Shown piece by piece: positions 43,830-54,507 of a stretch of 64,000 bases of DNA. The position numbers and the translations under genes are program-made. The number at the start of each line of letters is the position of its first letter. Positions within the stretch are counted from its first letter, which is position 1. The notes below the pieces were generated by a model that was not told the origin of the DNA, ran no database searches, and was given only the letters and a program-made list of their open reading frames with translations. This stretch comes from Boseongicola aestuarii. Lineage in GTDB: Bacteria; Pseudomonadota; Alphaproteobacteria; Rhodobacterales; Rhodobacteraceae. The stretch lies in the NCBI RefSeq assembly GCF_900184815.1, contig NZ_FXXQ01000007.1:28501-92500 (forward strand). The letters are read 5' to 3'.

Positions 43830-44056
43830 CAGAGCGCCTCCGGCATGTTTTGGGCGGTTTTGGAACCGCGGACCGCGCGTGGCCCGTCGGTATCTTCGGC
43901 AAGCGTTTCATTGCGAAACGGGATATCCGCGATATCGGCGTGGACGCCCTTGCTGCCGGGGCGGAAAGCCCAGGCAATGGCACCGACGTAGAAGATCACC
44001 ATCGCCAGCAGAACCCAGCTATCTGCAAGTTCGCGCAGGAAAGAATAGGTATCCAT
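43829..44056 (-). CDS. ccoQ: cbb3-type oxidase subunit CcoQ
   Basis: A 75-residue single-helix protein (SWVLLAMVIFYVGAIAWAFRP) with a short hydrophilic tail, the standard CcoQ form. CcoQ stabilises the oxidase and, in Rhodobacter, helps signal its activity. It lies between ccoO (15 bases upstream) and ccoP. Confidence 0.93.
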   Translation of the reverse strand: MDTYSFLRELADSWVLLAMVIFYVGAIAWAFRPGSKGVHADIADIPFRNETLAEDTDGPRAVRGSKTAQNMPEAL

Positions 44057-44071
44057 GTGTCCAATCCTCCC

Positions 44072-44797
44072 TTAGCGGCTTGCGTCTGGCGTGAAGGTCG
44101 AAAAGTCGACCAGCGTGCCAAGCATCTGCATGTAGGCGATCAGCGCATCCATTTCGGTCAGGTCGTCCTGACCGTCAAAGTTGGACACCACCGCGCCCGG
44201 ATATCGCTCGACCAGACCATCCCAGTCCCCTTCGGGATCAGCCTGAACGCGGAAGTCTGCGCGGGCCGAGGCGATCATCTCGTCAGTGTAAGGCACACCG
44301 ACAAAACGATGGGTGCTGAGAAGATCGTCGATGTGCTCACCGTCAATCTTGCGATCCAGAAGGAATGCGTATTTCGGCATCACGCTTTCGGGCACCACTG
44401 ACTGCGGATCGGTGAAGTGATCCACGTGCCATGCGTCCGAGTAGCGTCCTCCGACGCGCGCAAGGTCAGGCCCTGTGCGCTTGGAGCCCCACTGGTGCGG
44501 GTGGTCGTATTTGCTTTCGGCCGCCAGTGAATAGTGGCCATAGCGTTCGACCTCGTCCCGCATCGGGCGGATCATCTGGGAGTGGCAGACATAGCAGCCC
44601 TCGCGGATGTAGACATCGCGCCCCGCCAGTTCGAGCGGCGAGTATGGCCGCATGCCTTCCACGTCCTCGATGGTGTTCTCAAGATAGAACAGAGGCGCGA
44701 TTTCGACGATGCCACCGACAGTGACGACCAAGAGAGAGCTGACCAGAAGAAGGGTCGGGCTTTTCTCAAGGATGGTGTGTTTGCTGAGTATGGACAT
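44072..44797 (-). CDS. ccoO: cbb3-type cytochrome c oxidase subunit II (monohaem)
   Basis: A 241-residue membrane-anchored monohaem cytochrome c. The N-terminal anchor [20 protein letters not shown] is followed by the haem-binding motif [14 protein letters not shown] (CxxCH, about residue 70). ATG 44797 is selected for GGAG upstream; the longer frame begins inside the ccoN end. Thirteen bases separate it from ccoN. Confidence 0.96.
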   Translation of the reverse strand: MSILSKHTILEKSPTLLLVSSLLVVTVGGIVEIAPLFYLENTIEDVEGMRPYSPLELAGRDVYIREGCYVCHSQMIRPMRDEVERYGHYSLAAESKYDHPHQWGSKRTGPDLARVGGRYSDAWHVDHFTDPQSVVPESVMPKYAFLLDRKIDGEHIDDLLSTHRFVGVPYTDEMIASARADFRVQADPEGDWDGLVERYPGAVVSNFDGQDDLTEMDALIAYMQMLGTLVDFSTFTPDASR

Positions 44798-44810
44798 ATT
44801 GTTCGCTCCT

Positions 44811-46409
44811 TTACTCTGCCGGGACGCCAACCGGGGCGGAGACCTTTGCGCCTCCCCGGATGGTCATCCACATGTTCCAGACCATGATCAGGGCACCGGC
44901 GAGGAACAACACGCCTCCCAGTCCACGGACCACATACATTGGGAACTTGGCGCTGACAGTGTCGGCGAACGAGTTCACGAGGAAGCCTTGCGCATCCACT
45001 TCACGCCACATCAGGCCTTCCATGATACCCGTGACCCACATCGATGCCGCGTAAAGGACGATACCGATCGTGGCGAGCCAGAAGTGCCAGTTGATGGCGC
45101 TCATTGAATACATCTGCGCGCGACCCCAAAGCTTTGGCGTCAGGAAGTAGAGCGCGCCAAAGGTGATCATGCCGTTCCAGCCAAGCGCGCCGGAGTGGAC
45201 GTGACCGATGGTCCAGTCAGTGTAGTGCGACAGCGAGTTCACCGCGCGGATGGACATCATCGGACCCTCGAAGGTCGACATGCCGTAGAACGCAAGGCTG
45301 ATCACCATCATGCGGATAATCGGATCAGTCCGAAGCTTGTCCCATGCACCTTGCAGGGTCATCAGACCGTTGATCATCCCACCCCAGCTTGGCATCCACA
45401 GGATGATCGAAAAGACCATACCCAGCGTCGACGCCCAGTCAGGCAGAGCGGTGTAGTGAAGGTGGTGCGGACCTGCCCAGATATACAGGAAGATCAGCGC
45501 CCAGAAGTGAATGATCGACAGCTTATAGCTGAAGACCGGGCGGCCAGCCTGCTTGGGCACGAAGTAATACATCATGCCCAGGAAGCCCGCAGTCAGAAAG
45601 AAGCCCACTGCGTTGTGGCCATACCACCACTGGGTCATCGCATCCTGCACGCCAGAGAAAACCTGAACCGATTTCGAGCCCCAGATCGTGACCGGGATCG
45701 ACAGGTTGTTCACCAAGTGCAGCATGGCAACCGTAATGATGAAAGACAACAGGAACCAGTTGGCGACGTAGATGTGCTTTTCCTTACGCTTGAACAGCGT
45801 GCCAAGGAACACCAGCAGAAAGGCGACCCAGACAATGGTCAGCCAGATATCCACATACCACTCAGGCTCGGCGTATTCCTTGGATTGCGTCGCGCCCAGA
45901 ACGTAACCGGTTGCGGCCAGGACGATGAAAAGCTGATAGCCCCAGAACACGAACCACGCCAGATTGCCGCCCCAAAGCCGCGCGCCGCAGGTGCGTTGCA
46001 CGATATAGAACGACGACATGATCAAAGCGTTGCCACCAAACGCAAAAATCACCGCACTTGTGTGCAGCGGACGCAGGCGGCCAAAGTTCAGATAGGGTTG
46101 AGCCCAATCAAAATTCAGAACCGGAAAGGCCAACTGGAAGGCGATGACGACGCCGACGAGGAAGCCAACGACCCCCCAAAAGCCCGTCGCAATCACGCCT
46201 GCGCGGATCACACCGTCCATATAGCCCGACGTGTCGACAACGGGTGCCGGCTCGTCGAATTTTCGCAGGATCGAAATAAACAGCCCTGCAGAGATGAGCA
46301 TGATAAGGACGGCATGGACCTGATAGGCCAGATCCTGTCCCCAGTTGGCGGCCAGTGCCGCGACCAGAGCAATCAGCCCCAGTATCGTAAGCTTGAATGT
46401 GTTCAGCAT
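44811..46409 (-). CDS. ccoN: cbb3-type cytochrome c oxidase subunit I
   Basis: A 532-residue, 12-helix catalytic subunit with haem b and the haem b3-CuB centre. Conserved His-rich segments include [37 protein letters not shown] (CuB/Tyr region) and [18 protein letters not shown]. It is the high-affinity oxidase used under low oxygen. First gene of ccoNOQP; a perfect FNR box is centred about 87 bases upstream. Confidence 0.97.
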   Translation of the reverse strand: MLNTFKLTILGLIALVAALAANWGQDLAYQVHAVLIMLISAGLFISILRKFDEPAPVVDTSGYMDGVIRAGVIATGFWGVVGFLVGVVIAFQLAFPVLNFDWAQPYLNFGRLRPLHTSAVIFAFGGNALIMSSFYIVQRTCGARLWGGNLAWFVFWGYQLFIVLAATGYVLGATQSKEYAEPEWYVDIWLTIVWVAFLLVFLGTLFKRKEKHIYVANWFLLSFIITVAMLHLVNNLSIPVTIWGSKSVQVFSGVQDAMTQWWYGHNAVGFFLTAGFLGMMYYFVPKQAGRPVFSYKLSIIHFWALIFLYIWAGPHHLHYTALPDWASTLGMVFSIILWMPSWGGMINGLMTLQGAWDKLRTDPIIRMMVISLAFYGMSTFEGPMMSIRAVNSLSHYTDWTIGHVHSGALGWNGMITFGALYFLTPKLWGRAQMYSMSAINWHFWLATIGIVLYAASMWVTGIMEGLMWREVDAQGFLVNSFADTVSAKFPMYVVRGLGGVLFLAGALIMVWNMWMTIRGGAKVSAPVGVPAE

Positions 46410-46461
46410 AGTCCTGTCCCGGATTTCGCGTCTGGTTCGACGCAGATCTGTTCGCCATTGT

Positions 46462-46503
46462 CGGATAGGCGGCCAGCACGCCGCCCGCTTTGATCTCGAT
46501 CAA
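46462..46503 (-). promoter_or_regulatory. FNR/FnrL-dependent promoter of ccoNOQP
   Basis: TTGATCTCGATCAA (46490-46503) is a perfect FNR/FixK dyad. On the minus strand, TATCCG at 46467-46462 lies 22 bases after it, exactly the class II spacing (box centred at -41.5), predicting transcription from about 46455. Confidence 0.85.
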
Positions 46504-46512
46504 GAGGCGAAA

Positions 46513-46920
46513 TTATCGCACCACATGAACCGCACAATCGGCGTGCCGGACCACCCAGGCGGCGGTCGAACCCAGCAACATGTCCGAAAAGACCGGGCGG
46601 TGAGAGGCGATGACAATGCAGTCGGCGTCGTTCTCGGCAGCCCATTGCGTGATTGCACGACCCGCCGAGCCATGAACCACCGTGGCGGCTGCATTCTCGA
46701 CCCCGGCCGTAAGTTGCTTCATGCGCGTGTCGATTTCTTCGCGGCGCGCATCGATAGTCGTCTGTGGGATAAGATCCACCACATAACTTGGCACGTTTTC
46801 GACAACATGAATAAACGTTATGCGTGCGGCGTCATCGGCAAGCGCCTTTGCGACGCCGATTGCGCTGGTGACGTCTTTGTCTTCGTCGAAAGAAACGGGA
46901 ACGGCAATATTCTTGTACAT
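46513..46920 (-). CDS. Universal stress protein, UspA family
   Basis: A 135-residue single-domain USP. It starts MYKNIAVPVSFDEDKD and has the ATP-binding-type loop VHGSAGRAITQWAAENDADCIVIASHR near the C-terminus, although the usual G-2x-G-9x-G(S/T) is degenerate. ATG 46920 is preceded by AGGAGA. It lies between fnrL and ccoN with its own FNR box, so it probably acts in low-oxygen survival. Confidence 0.9.
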   Translation of the reverse strand: MYKNIAVPVSFDEDKDVTSAIGVAKALADDAARITFIHVVENVPSYVVDLIPQTTIDARREEIDTRMKQLTAGVENAAATVVHGSAGRAITQWAAENDADCIVIASHRPVFSDMLLGSTAAWVVRHADCAVHVVR

Positions 46921-46951
46921 GGGAGTTCTCCTGTCCGCTGTTGTTGCAGAC

Positions 46952-46993
46952 AGTATGGTGCCCATGCGGTCCGACCGCTTTGACAGAGGTCAA
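46952..46993 (-). promoter_or_regulatory. FNR/FnrL-dependent promoter of the universal stress gene
   Basis: TTGACAGAGGTCAA (46980-46993) is a perfect TTGAC-N4-GTCAA dyad. CATACT at 46957-46952 (minus) sits 22 bases downstream, matching class II geometry, and predicts a start near 46945, about 25 bases before the ATG. The box is eight bases past the fnrL stop. Confidence 0.8.
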
Positions 46994-47000
46994 ATGAGGT

Positions 47001-47738
47001 TTATTCGCCGTCCCCGACTTCTGCCGCCAAAGCCGCAACATCGGGTACGAACACCGACCGCGTCCCGTCCAGCGAGATCAGGCCATCCTTGCGTAGCGCA
47101 GTGAACTGACGGCTGACCGTCTCGATCGTCAAACCAAGATAGGTTGCCATCGTTTCGCGCGACAATGGCAGCTCAATGCGCACTTCGTTGGCAAGGGTCT
47201 TTTCGGCATTCGCCACCGAACGATGAGCAATCAACAATAGGAAACTCGCAATCTTTTCGCGTGCGGTCTTGCGGCCCAAAAGCAGCATCCAGTCACGCGC
47301 CGCGTCCAGATCGTCGAGTGTCATTTCCAGAAGGCGCACTTGCACATGCGGCATGTTCACCAGCAGGTTCTCAAAGGGCTTGCGCCGGAAACAGCACAAG
47401 GTGACCTCAGTCACGGCGGTTACATCATGGGCCACGGTGTCGCGTCCGGGGCGACCGATGAAATCCGATGGCAGCAAAAGCCCGACGATCTGCGTGCGCC
47501 CGTCTTCCATCGACTGCGACAGCGTCGCCGTGCCGGAAACAACGGACGACAGGACTTCCAGCGGATCACCACGTAGCGCGATCGTTTGCCCGGCTTGATA
47601 GGTTTTGTAGAACTTCACCGAATCCAACAGTGTCAACTCGTCCGAATTCGCACGCGCGCACACCGCCCGGTGGCGAACAGGGCAGGACGCGCACTTGGTG
47701 TGCGATCGAGCTTGGGTTTTTACATCTTCATCCAGCAT
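47001..47738 (-). CDS. fnrL: FNR-type oxygen-sensing regulator
   Basis: A 245-residue Crp/Fnr regulator. N-terminal cysteines C16, C19 and C27 (KCASCPVRHRAVC) plus one of C115/C116 would hold the 4Fe-4S sensor cluster. The DNA-recognition helix is in SRETMATYLGLTIETVSRQF; the E-x-x-SR signature reads TTGAT/TTGAC half-sites, which are found at three sites beside this gene. ATG 47738 gives the standard N-terminus; a TTG at 47765 is possible. Neither start has a good ribosome-binding site. It should activate ccoNOQP, ccoGHIS and the stress gene at low oxygen. Confidence 0.94.
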   Translation of the reverse strand: MLDEDVKTQARSHTKCASCPVRHRAVCARANSDELTLLDSVKFYKTYQAGQTIALRGDPLEVLSSVVSGTATLSQSMEDGRTQIVGLLLPSDFIGRPGRDTVAHDVTAVTEVTLCCFRRKPFENLLVNMPHVQVRLLEMTLDDLDAARDWMLLLGRKTAREKIASFLLLIAHRSVANAEKTLANEVRIELPLSRETMATYLGLTIETVSRQFTALRKDGLISLDGTRSVFVPDVAALAAEVGDGE

Positions 47739-47811
47739 AGCGCCATTGAAGCAGCTATTGGGCAAATTGCAAGATGCCGAACGCCGGGAAAGCTCTGAAA
47801 TATATGAGTTT

Positions 47812-47823
47812 TCGCACGTGCGA
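47812..47823. promoter_or_regulatory. 12-bp palindrome upstream of fnrL
   Basis: TCGCACGTGCGA is a perfect palindrome about 75 bases upstream of the fnrL ATG. On the minus strand an AT-rich TATATT (47804-47799) follows it. It could be a repressor or activator site for fnrL; it is not an FNR box. Confidence 0.35.
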
Positions 47824-47897
47824 CATCAGGTAACAGCGTCGGTTTCGCTTGCATTCCACAGGACGGGTCAAAAAATCACGATTCGGCCGTTTTCTGG

Positions 47898-50333
47898 TCA
47901 GCCGCGCACACGCTCCATTGCCGGATCATAAAGCGCAGGCGCAACCACCTTCGCTGCGACCATCGCACCAAGGCTATCGACGTGCAGTCCCTGCCCGATA
48001 CCCGCGCAGTCGGGCGTCACGAAAGCATAGGCGATGTTCTTTCCAACCCGGTGCCCCCACCCCCCCGAAGTCACGGTGCCAACGACCTGTCCGCCCACGA
48101 TAACCGAAGCGCCACCATGGGCGGGTGCATCGGTGGTGTCCAGTATGAGGGTGACCAACCTGCGCTTCGCCCCGGCATCAGCCCGCCTGGCCAAAGCGTC
48201 CTTCCCGACGAACGAAGGCTTTTGCATCTTAACGAAACGATCCAGCCCTGTTTCAAACGGATCGAATTCGGTCAGGATATCCGCCTTCCAGTGCAGGTAT
48301 CCCTTTTCCAAGCGCAAAGACTCAACGGCAAGAGCGCCGAACAGCTTCAGCTTATGTGCCTTGCCCGCCTCCCGCAGCGCTGTGTAGGCCGCATAAAGCG
48401 AAGCGTTCGGAACGTGGATTTCATAGGCCCGTTCACCGGAAAAGCTGACCGACATGACGGTCGCCGGAGCGTAACCAATGAAGCACTCGCGCACCGACAG
48501 CCACGGGAAGGCCAAATCCGACCAGTCGCCCCGCGACACCGATTGCAGCACCGCCTGCGCCTTTGGACCTGCCAGAACAAGTATGGTCTGATCGTTGGTC
48601 AGCGACCGGATCCGAACGTCTTCCTGCAGGCCGATATGCTGCGTCAGCCAATCCATGTCATGGAGCTCCGACGCCGCCGCCGAGCCATACCAGATGCGGT
48701 CCGGCCCCCGTTCCGACGCGGGAATATTGGCAATCGTCGCCTCGGCTTTCAGCATCCCGTGATGATTGAGAAGATAGACAAGACCGACACGCCCCGAACG
48801 CTTGGGAAGCGTTCCGCAAACCATCCGGTCAAGGAAACTCTGCGCGTCGTTGCCCGTGATTTCAAAGCGGTTGAAGCCGTTAACCTCGGTTAATCCGACC
48901 CCGTTCTGCACAGCCGCAATTTCAGCCGCAACCACGTCGAAGGTCTCGTCGAACCGGAAGCCATGCGTCACGTGGAACTCAGGCGTCGGCTTGAAATACT
49001 CCGCGCGCTCCCATCCGTTCACCACGGTGAATTCCGCGCCTTCCGCCGCCAGAACCGACGTCAGCGGCGTGGTCTTTGCCATACGACCAGCGGGGCGATG
49101 CTCGTTCGGGAAATGGAACCGGAACTCGTTCTGATAGTCCTCGATGGCCTTCAGTGCCGTCAGTTCGACGTTGGTGTGCCCGGCAAAACGACGCGGGTCG
49201 ATGACCCAAGTATAATAACAGGCTTCACCGTGGACGATCTGTTGCGCCAAGAGCCAGCCGTGTCCGCCGCCCTCGCCCAGACCAGCGCGCAAGCCGATGA
49301 TACAAAACGCATTTCTCTTTCCCGGGATTGGCCCAACCAAAGGCGCACCGTCGATCGTATAGGTGATCGGGCCATTGACGACGGTGTGAATTCCCGTCTC
49401 CATCAAGGCTGGCATCCGCGCGAATGCGCCTTCCAGCACATCCGTCACGCGGTCAAGATCGTCCGGGCAAAGCGCATTGACGAAGTGCGGGTCAATGCCG
49501 TCCATGCCCCATGTCTTGCAGCCCTGTTCGTAAAACCCGACCAGCAAGCCGTTCTTTTCCTGCCGACAGTAATAATCGCTGATCGGACACCTGAGAAGCG
49601 GCATCCGGTGGCCCGCGTCGCGGATAGCGGGGATTTCTTCTGTCAGGAAATACTGGTGCTCCATCGACGCAACGGGATGCTGCACGCCCATCATCGCGCC
49701 GACCTCGTTGACCCTGTATCCACCCGCATTAACCACGATTTCGCAAGCGATATCGCCGTGCTCGGTGTGGACCGTCCAGCTATCGTCCTTGTGCTGCGTC
49801 AGCCCCGTAACGGGGGTGTTGCGATAGACCTCGGCCCCGGCTTTGCGCGCGCGGCGCGCCAAGGCCTGACACAATTGCGCGGGGTCGATATCGCCGTCGT
49901 TGCCGTCCCAAAGCCCACCTAGCAGGTTGTCCGTTGAAATCAGCGGATGACGACGCGCGCATTCTTCGGCGTCGATCACCTCGAATTCGACATCCATGCC
50001 GCGCGCCATCGACGCAAAATGGCGATAACCCTCCATCTGGGCCTCGGTATTGGCCAGTCGAATGCCACCATCACCGTGATGATAGTTGATCGGATACTCG
50101 GGATCATTGGCCAGGTCTTTGTAAAGATTGATGGAATGGGTCTTGAGCCCCACCATCGTCTGGTTCATCCCGAAATTTGTCACTTGCGCCGCCGAGTGCC
50201 AGGTCGTGCCCGATGTCAACTCGTTACGCTCGACCAGAACGACATCGCTCCAGCCTTCCTGCGTCAGATGATAAAGCGTGGAACAGCCTGCAATACCCCC
50301 GCCGATCACCACCACCCGCGTTTGCGTCTTCAT
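47898..50333 (-). CDS. Dimethylglycine/sarcosine dehydrogenase-type FAD-GcvT fusion
   Basis: An 811-residue folate-linked oxidative demethylase. The N-terminal DAO domain has the FAD motif VVIGGGIAGCSTLYHL and the covalent-flavin His in TSGTTWHSAAQVT (about residue 48). From about residue 430 a GcvT-like tetrahydrofolate domain follows (RFEITGNDAQSFLDRMVCG ... LRLEKGYLHWKADI). Such enzymes demethylate dimethylglycine or sarcosine and pass the one-carbon unit to THF, linking to gcvTHP in this window. Start ATG 50333 has GGGGAGC upstream. An 18-bp palindrome lies 60 bases before it. Confidence 0.9.
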   Translation of the reverse strand: MKTQTRVVVIGGGIAGCSTLYHLTQEGWSDVVLVERNELTSGTTWHSAAQVTNFGMNQTMVGLKTHSINLYKDLANDPEYPINYHHGDGGIRLANTEAQMEGYRHFASMARGMDVEFEVIDAEECARRHPLISTDNLLGGLWDGNDGDIDPAQLCQALARRARKAGAEVYRNTPVTGLTQHKDDSWTVHTEHGDIACEIVVNAGGYRVNEVGAMMGVQHPVASMEHQYFLTEEIPAIRDAGHRMPLLRCPISDYYCRQEKNGLLVGFYEQGCKTWGMDGIDPHFVNALCPDDLDRVTDVLEGAFARMPALMETGIHTVVNGPITYTIDGAPLVGPIPGKRNAFCIIGLRAGLGEGGGHGWLLAQQIVHGEACYYTWVIDPRRFAGHTNVELTALKAIEDYQNEFRFHFPNEHRPAGRMAKTTPLTSVLAAEGAEFTVVNGWERAEYFKPTPEFHVTHGFRFDETFDVVAAEIAAVQNGVGLTEVNGFNRFEITGNDAQSFLDRMVCGTLPKRSGRVGLVYLLNHHGMLKAEATIANIPASERGPDRIWYGSAAASELHDMDWLTQHIGLQEDVRIRSLTNDQTILVLAGPKAQAVLQSVSRGDWSDLAFPWLSVRECFIGYAPATVMSVSFSGERAYEIHVPNASLYAAYTALREAGKAHKLKLFGALAVESLRLEKGYLHWKADILTEFDPFETGLDRFVKMQKPSFVGKDALARRADAGAKRRLVTLILDTTDAPAHGGASVIVGGQVVGTVTSGGWGHRVGKNIAYAFVTPDCAGIGQGLHVDSLGAMVAAKVVAPALYDPAMERVRG

Positions 50334-50341
50334 TGTCTGCT

Positions 50342-50410
50342 CCCCTACGTCCGAGGGGAACAGAACATGAAGCAATGCGCAAAAGTCAAATTATTTTACG
50401 CGCGTAAAAT
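50342..50410 (-). promoter_or_regulatory. Operator-like palindrome and ribosome-site hairpin before the dimethylglycine dehydrogenase
   Basis: ATTTTACGCGCGTAAAAT (50393-50410) is a perfect 18-bp palindrome. On the minus strand it is followed by TTTGACTTTTGC (a -35-like TTGACT) and then by TCCCCT/AGGGGA, a 6-bp hairpin whose 3' arm is the Shine-Dalgarno AGGGGAG. The palindrome is a candidate binding site for an unidentified regulator. Confidence 0.55.
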
Positions 50411-50421
50411 TATTCGAAGGC

Positions 50422-52827
50422 CTAACCCGCTATGTCCAAGACAGGTTCGGCAGAGCTCGGCACCGGCACTTCGGACCACTCCAGATTGCCCTCGTACCGC
50501 CAGGCCATCCGACCAGCGTCGTCCAGCGCAAAAAGATAGAGCCAGCGATTGTCGAATAACGCCCTCACTCCGTCGTGCCGCCTGAGAATGTCGGTCATCG
50601 CTTCGCGTGGCGCTTCGATGCAAACCGACAGGCGCACTGGTTCATGGACGTATCTCTCGCCGTCATGCACCGACTGCAGCGGCAGTCCGGCCCGCATAAT
50701 GCCGCCGTTGCCTTCAACCACACCGATCCCGCCCGTGACGTTGTGCAACAACTTGTTGCCCGACCCGAACAAAGCCGGAGCAACCGTAGAGCCATAATAT
50801 TGCAGGCTGATCCAGCTTGCGACCACCACGGGCGCCGTCATGATCAGTTCAAGAACGCCGAAGCTCGTGTCCTGTTTCCAGTCGTAATCATGTAGAAACG
50901 CCCGCCCTTCCAGACTTTTGCCCGCGGTCCGGCCCCGGGGTGCGGCGACAAAGGCCTTGCAGCCAGCAAGCGCCCATTCAGGCCGCGTTTCGGCCCAGTC
51001 CCGCGCCCGAAGCGCGATGTCTTCGTCGCTCGCCGCACGCGGCAAACGCAGGGACCGCTCGGCACGGGTGGCCTTGCCCGCCTGCTCGAACCAGGCGACT
51101 GCGTGGGCGATATCCTTGGCGTGCGGCGCATGTGCGTAGTCGTCCTTATAAAGCGTCACCGTATCGGTCGTTGTATCGTGCAACGCCCCAACGAAATGCG
51201 TATCGGCCGGGATGTCGATGCCATGGGCGACCAAACCCTCGCGCACATCGCGCTCATTCAGCAGCCCCGCCAGCAGGCGGGCATTCACCTCACCGGAATA
51301 CCCGCCACAAGCACCGCAATGCAGCCCACTGGCATGGGGGTTGTTGACCACGTTCGCCCCATGCCCGGCGATCACGATCAGGCGCGCGAAATTCTGCGTC
51401 AGAGACATCGCCCGCAGGACCGTATTGGCTGCGACGGTGCGCGTTTCCAAATCCAGCGCCGGGTCCAGCCTTGGGGCCGGATCGTTTGGCGGGCTGTTTG
51501 GCGACATGTTCAGCGCGTCCTTCACCAGCTTGCCCGCATAGATCGGGCCGGTGGCCTCTACAAAGGCAAAGGACGAAACGGCGGCCAGTTTGAACCGACC
51601 CCATGCGCGTTTTGCACGGGCCTGAAACCGCGCTGTCTGGTCTGCCTCGGCAACCGAAACATCGCCGGACACACTGGTGATGCCGGGGTTCAGCAAGACC
51701 GGAAGACGCTTTTCAACGACGTCCGAGGCAAACCCTCTGTGTGCTGCTGTCAGACCAAAGAAGCCTGCAAAACCCAGCGTTTGTATCTTGGGCGAGGTCG
51801 CTTCAAGCGCGCGTCGAAAGACCTCGGAACGGACGTCGATGCAGAACGCAGCCTGTAGCGCGGGGCGCGACACCTTGGCTTCGGCCAAGGGCGCGGCGAA
51901 CGTCTCGGCAAGGTCACGCTGGGTCGCGCGCTCGGCCGCTTCCTGCAAAAGCGCGTCGATTACAATGCTCTCGCATGGCTGCAAGGGGCGGGCGTGTCCG
52001 GCCCGCGTCTCTGCCCAGAGAGATTCAATCTCGGCTTCATATTGGGTCAGCAGGGCTTCTTCCCAGATGAGCCGGATGGCCAGAAAATCTGTAATGGTCG
52101 CGTCATCAGACCCGGCCAGTTCGGCCTCCCAAAGCTTGTAGCGGGCGACCTGCGACCAGCCACCGAAATCCAGCAGCGCCTGATGGAAATAGGTTTGCAG
52201 CATAGCCTCGCTCAGCCCAAGCCGGGCGGCACTGCGCGCTGTCGCGGCTTCGGCCGTCTCGGGCGCATCATTCACGAATTGCGCAAACCCTTTGAGGCCG
52301 GTGATTTCCGGGGTCAGATCATGGGTCGCCACTTCGCGCCACGCCGAGTAAGCGCCGCGCCCGCGCGGGGCTGCCCAAAGCGCCTGCCCTTCGTCGAAAT
52401 ACCCCGCGGCCCAGACGCCGAAGCGTTCTTTTAGAATGCCTGGCCAGTCGATGCCCGAAACCTCGGCCGCAAGATGCGAAACCATCGGCAAGACCGGCGC
52501 GGGGTTGGATTCGGCTTTCGCCGCATCGCGTAGGGTTTCGGGAGTCATACCCTCAACTCCCGAGGCGGCAATGGCGTCCTCGAGATCTGTGTCCGTGATC
52601 GTCCCATCAGTTAGTTTGGCGTCATACCAGGCGCGTGGCATCGTTACCGCTGTTCCGGAAATCCGGCCAAGGCGCGCGCCGACATCGGCCAGCATTTCGC
52701 CGGTTTGGCCTAGGAAAGGGTTCACCGCCACGGACGAGGCCAGTGGCCAGACCGGCGGGATCGCGCGTGCTGCGAGGTCACAGGCAGCAGCGAGCGTCTT
52801 GCTGCGAAGCTTGGGGGATTTTTTCAT
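50422..52827 (-). CDS. dabA: Inorganic carbon transporter subunit DabA (DUF2309)
   Basis: An 801-residue soluble DUF2309 protein, the carbonic-anhydrase-like half of the DAB dissolved-inorganic-carbon pump. Its beta-CA-like zinc ligands are visible: Cys and Asp in [15 protein letters not shown] (about residue 330) and the His/Cys pair in [14 protein letters not shown]...LHCGACGG (about 495-515). The N-terminus includes [16 protein letters not shown], typical of the family. ATG 52827 overlaps the dabB stop by four bases (ATGA). DabA and DabB together drive unidirectional CO2 hydration with the proton gradient. Confidence 0.92.
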   Translation of the reverse strand: MKKSPKLRSKTLAAACDLAARAIPPVWPLASSVAVNPFLGQTGEMLADVGARLGRISGTAVTMPRAWYDAKLTDGTITDTDLEDAIAASGVEGMTPETLRDAAKAESNPAPVLPMVSHLAAEVSGIDWPGILKERFGVWAAGYFDEGQALWAAPRGRGAYSAWREVATHDLTPEITGLKGFAQFVNDAPETAEAATARSAARLGLSEAMLQTYFHQALLDFGGWSQVARYKLWEAELAGSDDATITDFLAIRLIWEEALLTQYEAEIESLWAETRAGHARPLQPCESIVIDALLQEAAERATQRDLAETFAAPLAEAKVSRPALQAAFCIDVRSEVFRRALEATSPKIQTLGFAGFFGLTAAHRGFASDVVEKRLPVLLNPGITSVSGDVSVAEADQTARFQARAKRAWGRFKLAAVSSFAFVEATGPIYAGKLVKDALNMSPNSPPNDPAPRLDPALDLETRTVAANTVLRAMSLTQNFARLIVIAGHGANVVNNPHASGLHCGACGGYSGEVNARLLAGLLNERDVREGLVAHGIDIPADTHFVGALHDTTTDTVTLYKDDYAHAPHAKDIAHAVAWFEQAGKATRAERSLRLPRAASDEDIALRARDWAETRPEWALAGCKAFVAAPRGRTAGKSLEGRAFLHDYDWKQDTSFGVLELIMTAPVVVASWISLQYYGSTVAPALFGSGNKLLHNVTGGIGVVEGNGGIMRAGLPLQSVHDGERYVHEPVRLSVCIEAPREAMTDILRRHDGVRALFDNRWLYLFALDDAGRMAWRYEGNLEWSEVPVPSSAEPVLDIAG

Positions 52828-54419
52828 GACGAGACCTCATTGTCTTTGGGTGCCTTTATGTGTGTGCCGACTTCGCCCGACCATCCGCCAAGCAGTTTGT
52901 CGAAGACCGCGTTGGCATAAAGGCCGTTGGACAGGTGCACGCGCAGACCTGCCGCCGCTGGGTGATAGGCCCAGAGCGGAAACATGCTTTGCGCAATCGC
53001 GACCGTTCCGAAGCTTAACAATGCCAGCACGATCAGCGCCCATTCCAGCGGTCCGGGTGCCGGTGTCTGCGGCAAGGTGCCTGCCATCAGCCACTCAACG
53101 AATGTTTGCAAAGCGAAATAGCCCGTCGCTGCAGCGACCGAGTAAACCGCCGTGCGCTGTGTCAGAACCCTGGGCGCCGCATCCGCAAGGCCCTGAGCCA
53201 ACAAGTAGGCAACCCCGAAGATCAGAATCGCGCCCAACGCAATCGCTTGCGGAGATTTGCCGCTGAAACCGAAGATCAGACCGACGACCGCGTAGATCAC
53301 CAGAGCCAGAAGAAAGGCGCGTCCCACGGCCTTGCCGTTCGGGATCGCAACCGGTCCGGGTCGACGGATCGCGGCGACGCCGTCGACCGCCTGCCCCGAG
53401 GCAAGAAACGCGTGCGCCTTGTAAAGCGAATGCGCGACGATGTGCAAAAGCGCCAGCGGGAAAAGCGCCAGACCGCACTGAAATATCATAAAGCCCATCT
53501 GACCGACCGTGGACCACGCCAGCGACGTCTTCACCGCCGGTTGGGTCAGCATGACAAGACCGCCGAAAAGCGCGGTGAACCCGCCGAGCATCACCAGGAT
53601 CGCCAGAACAGCCGGCGACAAAAGCATCACGTCAGAAAGCCGGATCAACAGAAAACCACCCGCGTTGATGACGCCTGCATGCAGCAGGGCCGACACGGGT
53701 GTCGGTGTTTCCATCACCTCGGTCAGCCAGCCATGCGTCGGGAACTGCGCCGACTTCAAAAGGGCGGCAATCGCAAGAAGCGCGGCGATCCAGGGTGCGG
53801 TTCCAGTTGCGCCGGACGCCCGTGCTTCGGCGAGAATGATCGCGATATTGCCGGTGCCATAGGTCGCCAAAAGCAGGATAACCGCCGCTACCAGGGCAAC
53901 GTCACCAAGCCGCGCAGTCACCCATTTCTTGCGTCCTGCCCTCTGTGCGGCGACCCGGTCGGGATAATGCAGCAAGAGCCGGTGCAAAAAGAGACTGGTC
54001 GCAATCCACGCGGCGCCAAGCTGCAACAGACTGCCCGAGATCACCAAGAGCATGACCGCCGCCAAGGCGGCGCAGAGCCAACCCGTGAAAGGCCCCTGCC
54101 GGTCTTCACCGTCCATGTAGGTGGCCGAAAACCGCACCACTACCCAGCCCACGAAGGTCACAAGCAACAGCATCGTCACGCTGACAGCATCCAGCCGCGC
54201 CGCCAGTCCCATTCCGAACAGGCCAAGAACCGGACTTGTGCCTGCGCCGCCTGCGATCAGCGCAATCGCCGATACGACAGCCACGCCAAAGGCTGCCAGT
54301 GTCGCATACTCGATGGATTTCAGCGTGTCAGTCGGACGCATGGCGGGGCCGCGAAACGCAAGAACCGCGGCCGCAATAAGGGCAATGGGAGCAAGGAACG
54401 GCAAAGTGGCAAGTAGCAA
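52824..54419 (-). CDS. dabB: Proton-conducting transporter DabB (NuoL-like)
   Basis: A 531-residue, about 13-helix protein related to complex I/Mrp proton-pumping subunits. Key segments are [29 protein letters not shown] (given here only as the conserved proton channel region about residue 225) and [21 protein letters not shown] 54419 is chosen because AGGAGA lies six bases upstream; the frame continues to GTG 54461 but would translate through that ribosome site. Coupled to dabA and divergent from the LysR gene by about 110 bases. Confidence 0.9.
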   Translation of the reverse strand: MLLATLPFLAPIALIAAAVLAFRGPAMRPTDTLKSIEYATLAAFGVAVVSAIALIAGGAGTSPVLGLFGMGLAARLDAVSVTMLLLVTFVGWVVVRFSATYMDGEDRQGPFTGWLCAALAAVMLLVISGSLLQLGAAWIATSLFLHRLLLHYPDRVAAQRAGRKKWVTARLGDVALVAAVILLLATYGTGNIAIILAEARASGATGTAPWIAALLAIAALLKSAQFPTHGWLTEVMETPTPVSALLHAGVINAGGFLLIRLSDVMLLSPAVLAILVMLGGFTALFGGLVMLTQPAVKTSLAWSTVGQMGFMIFQCGLALFPLALLHIVAHSLYKAHAFLASGQAVDGVAAIRRPGPVAIPNGKAVGRAFLLALVIYAVVGLIFGFSGKSPQAIALGAILIFGVAYLLAQGLADAAPRVLTQRTAVYSVAAATGYFALQTFVEWLMAGTLPQTPAPGPLEWALIVLALLSFGTVAIAQSMFPLWAYHPAAAGLRVHLSNGLYANAVFDKLLGGWSGEVGTHIKAPKDNEVSS

Positions 54420-54507
54420 GGCAAGTCTCCTGTTTGGTCGGATTGGACCTTTGCGCACCACCTAACAGCCCGCCAATGGAATAAAAAATTCATTGTTTGT
54501 TACTTAT

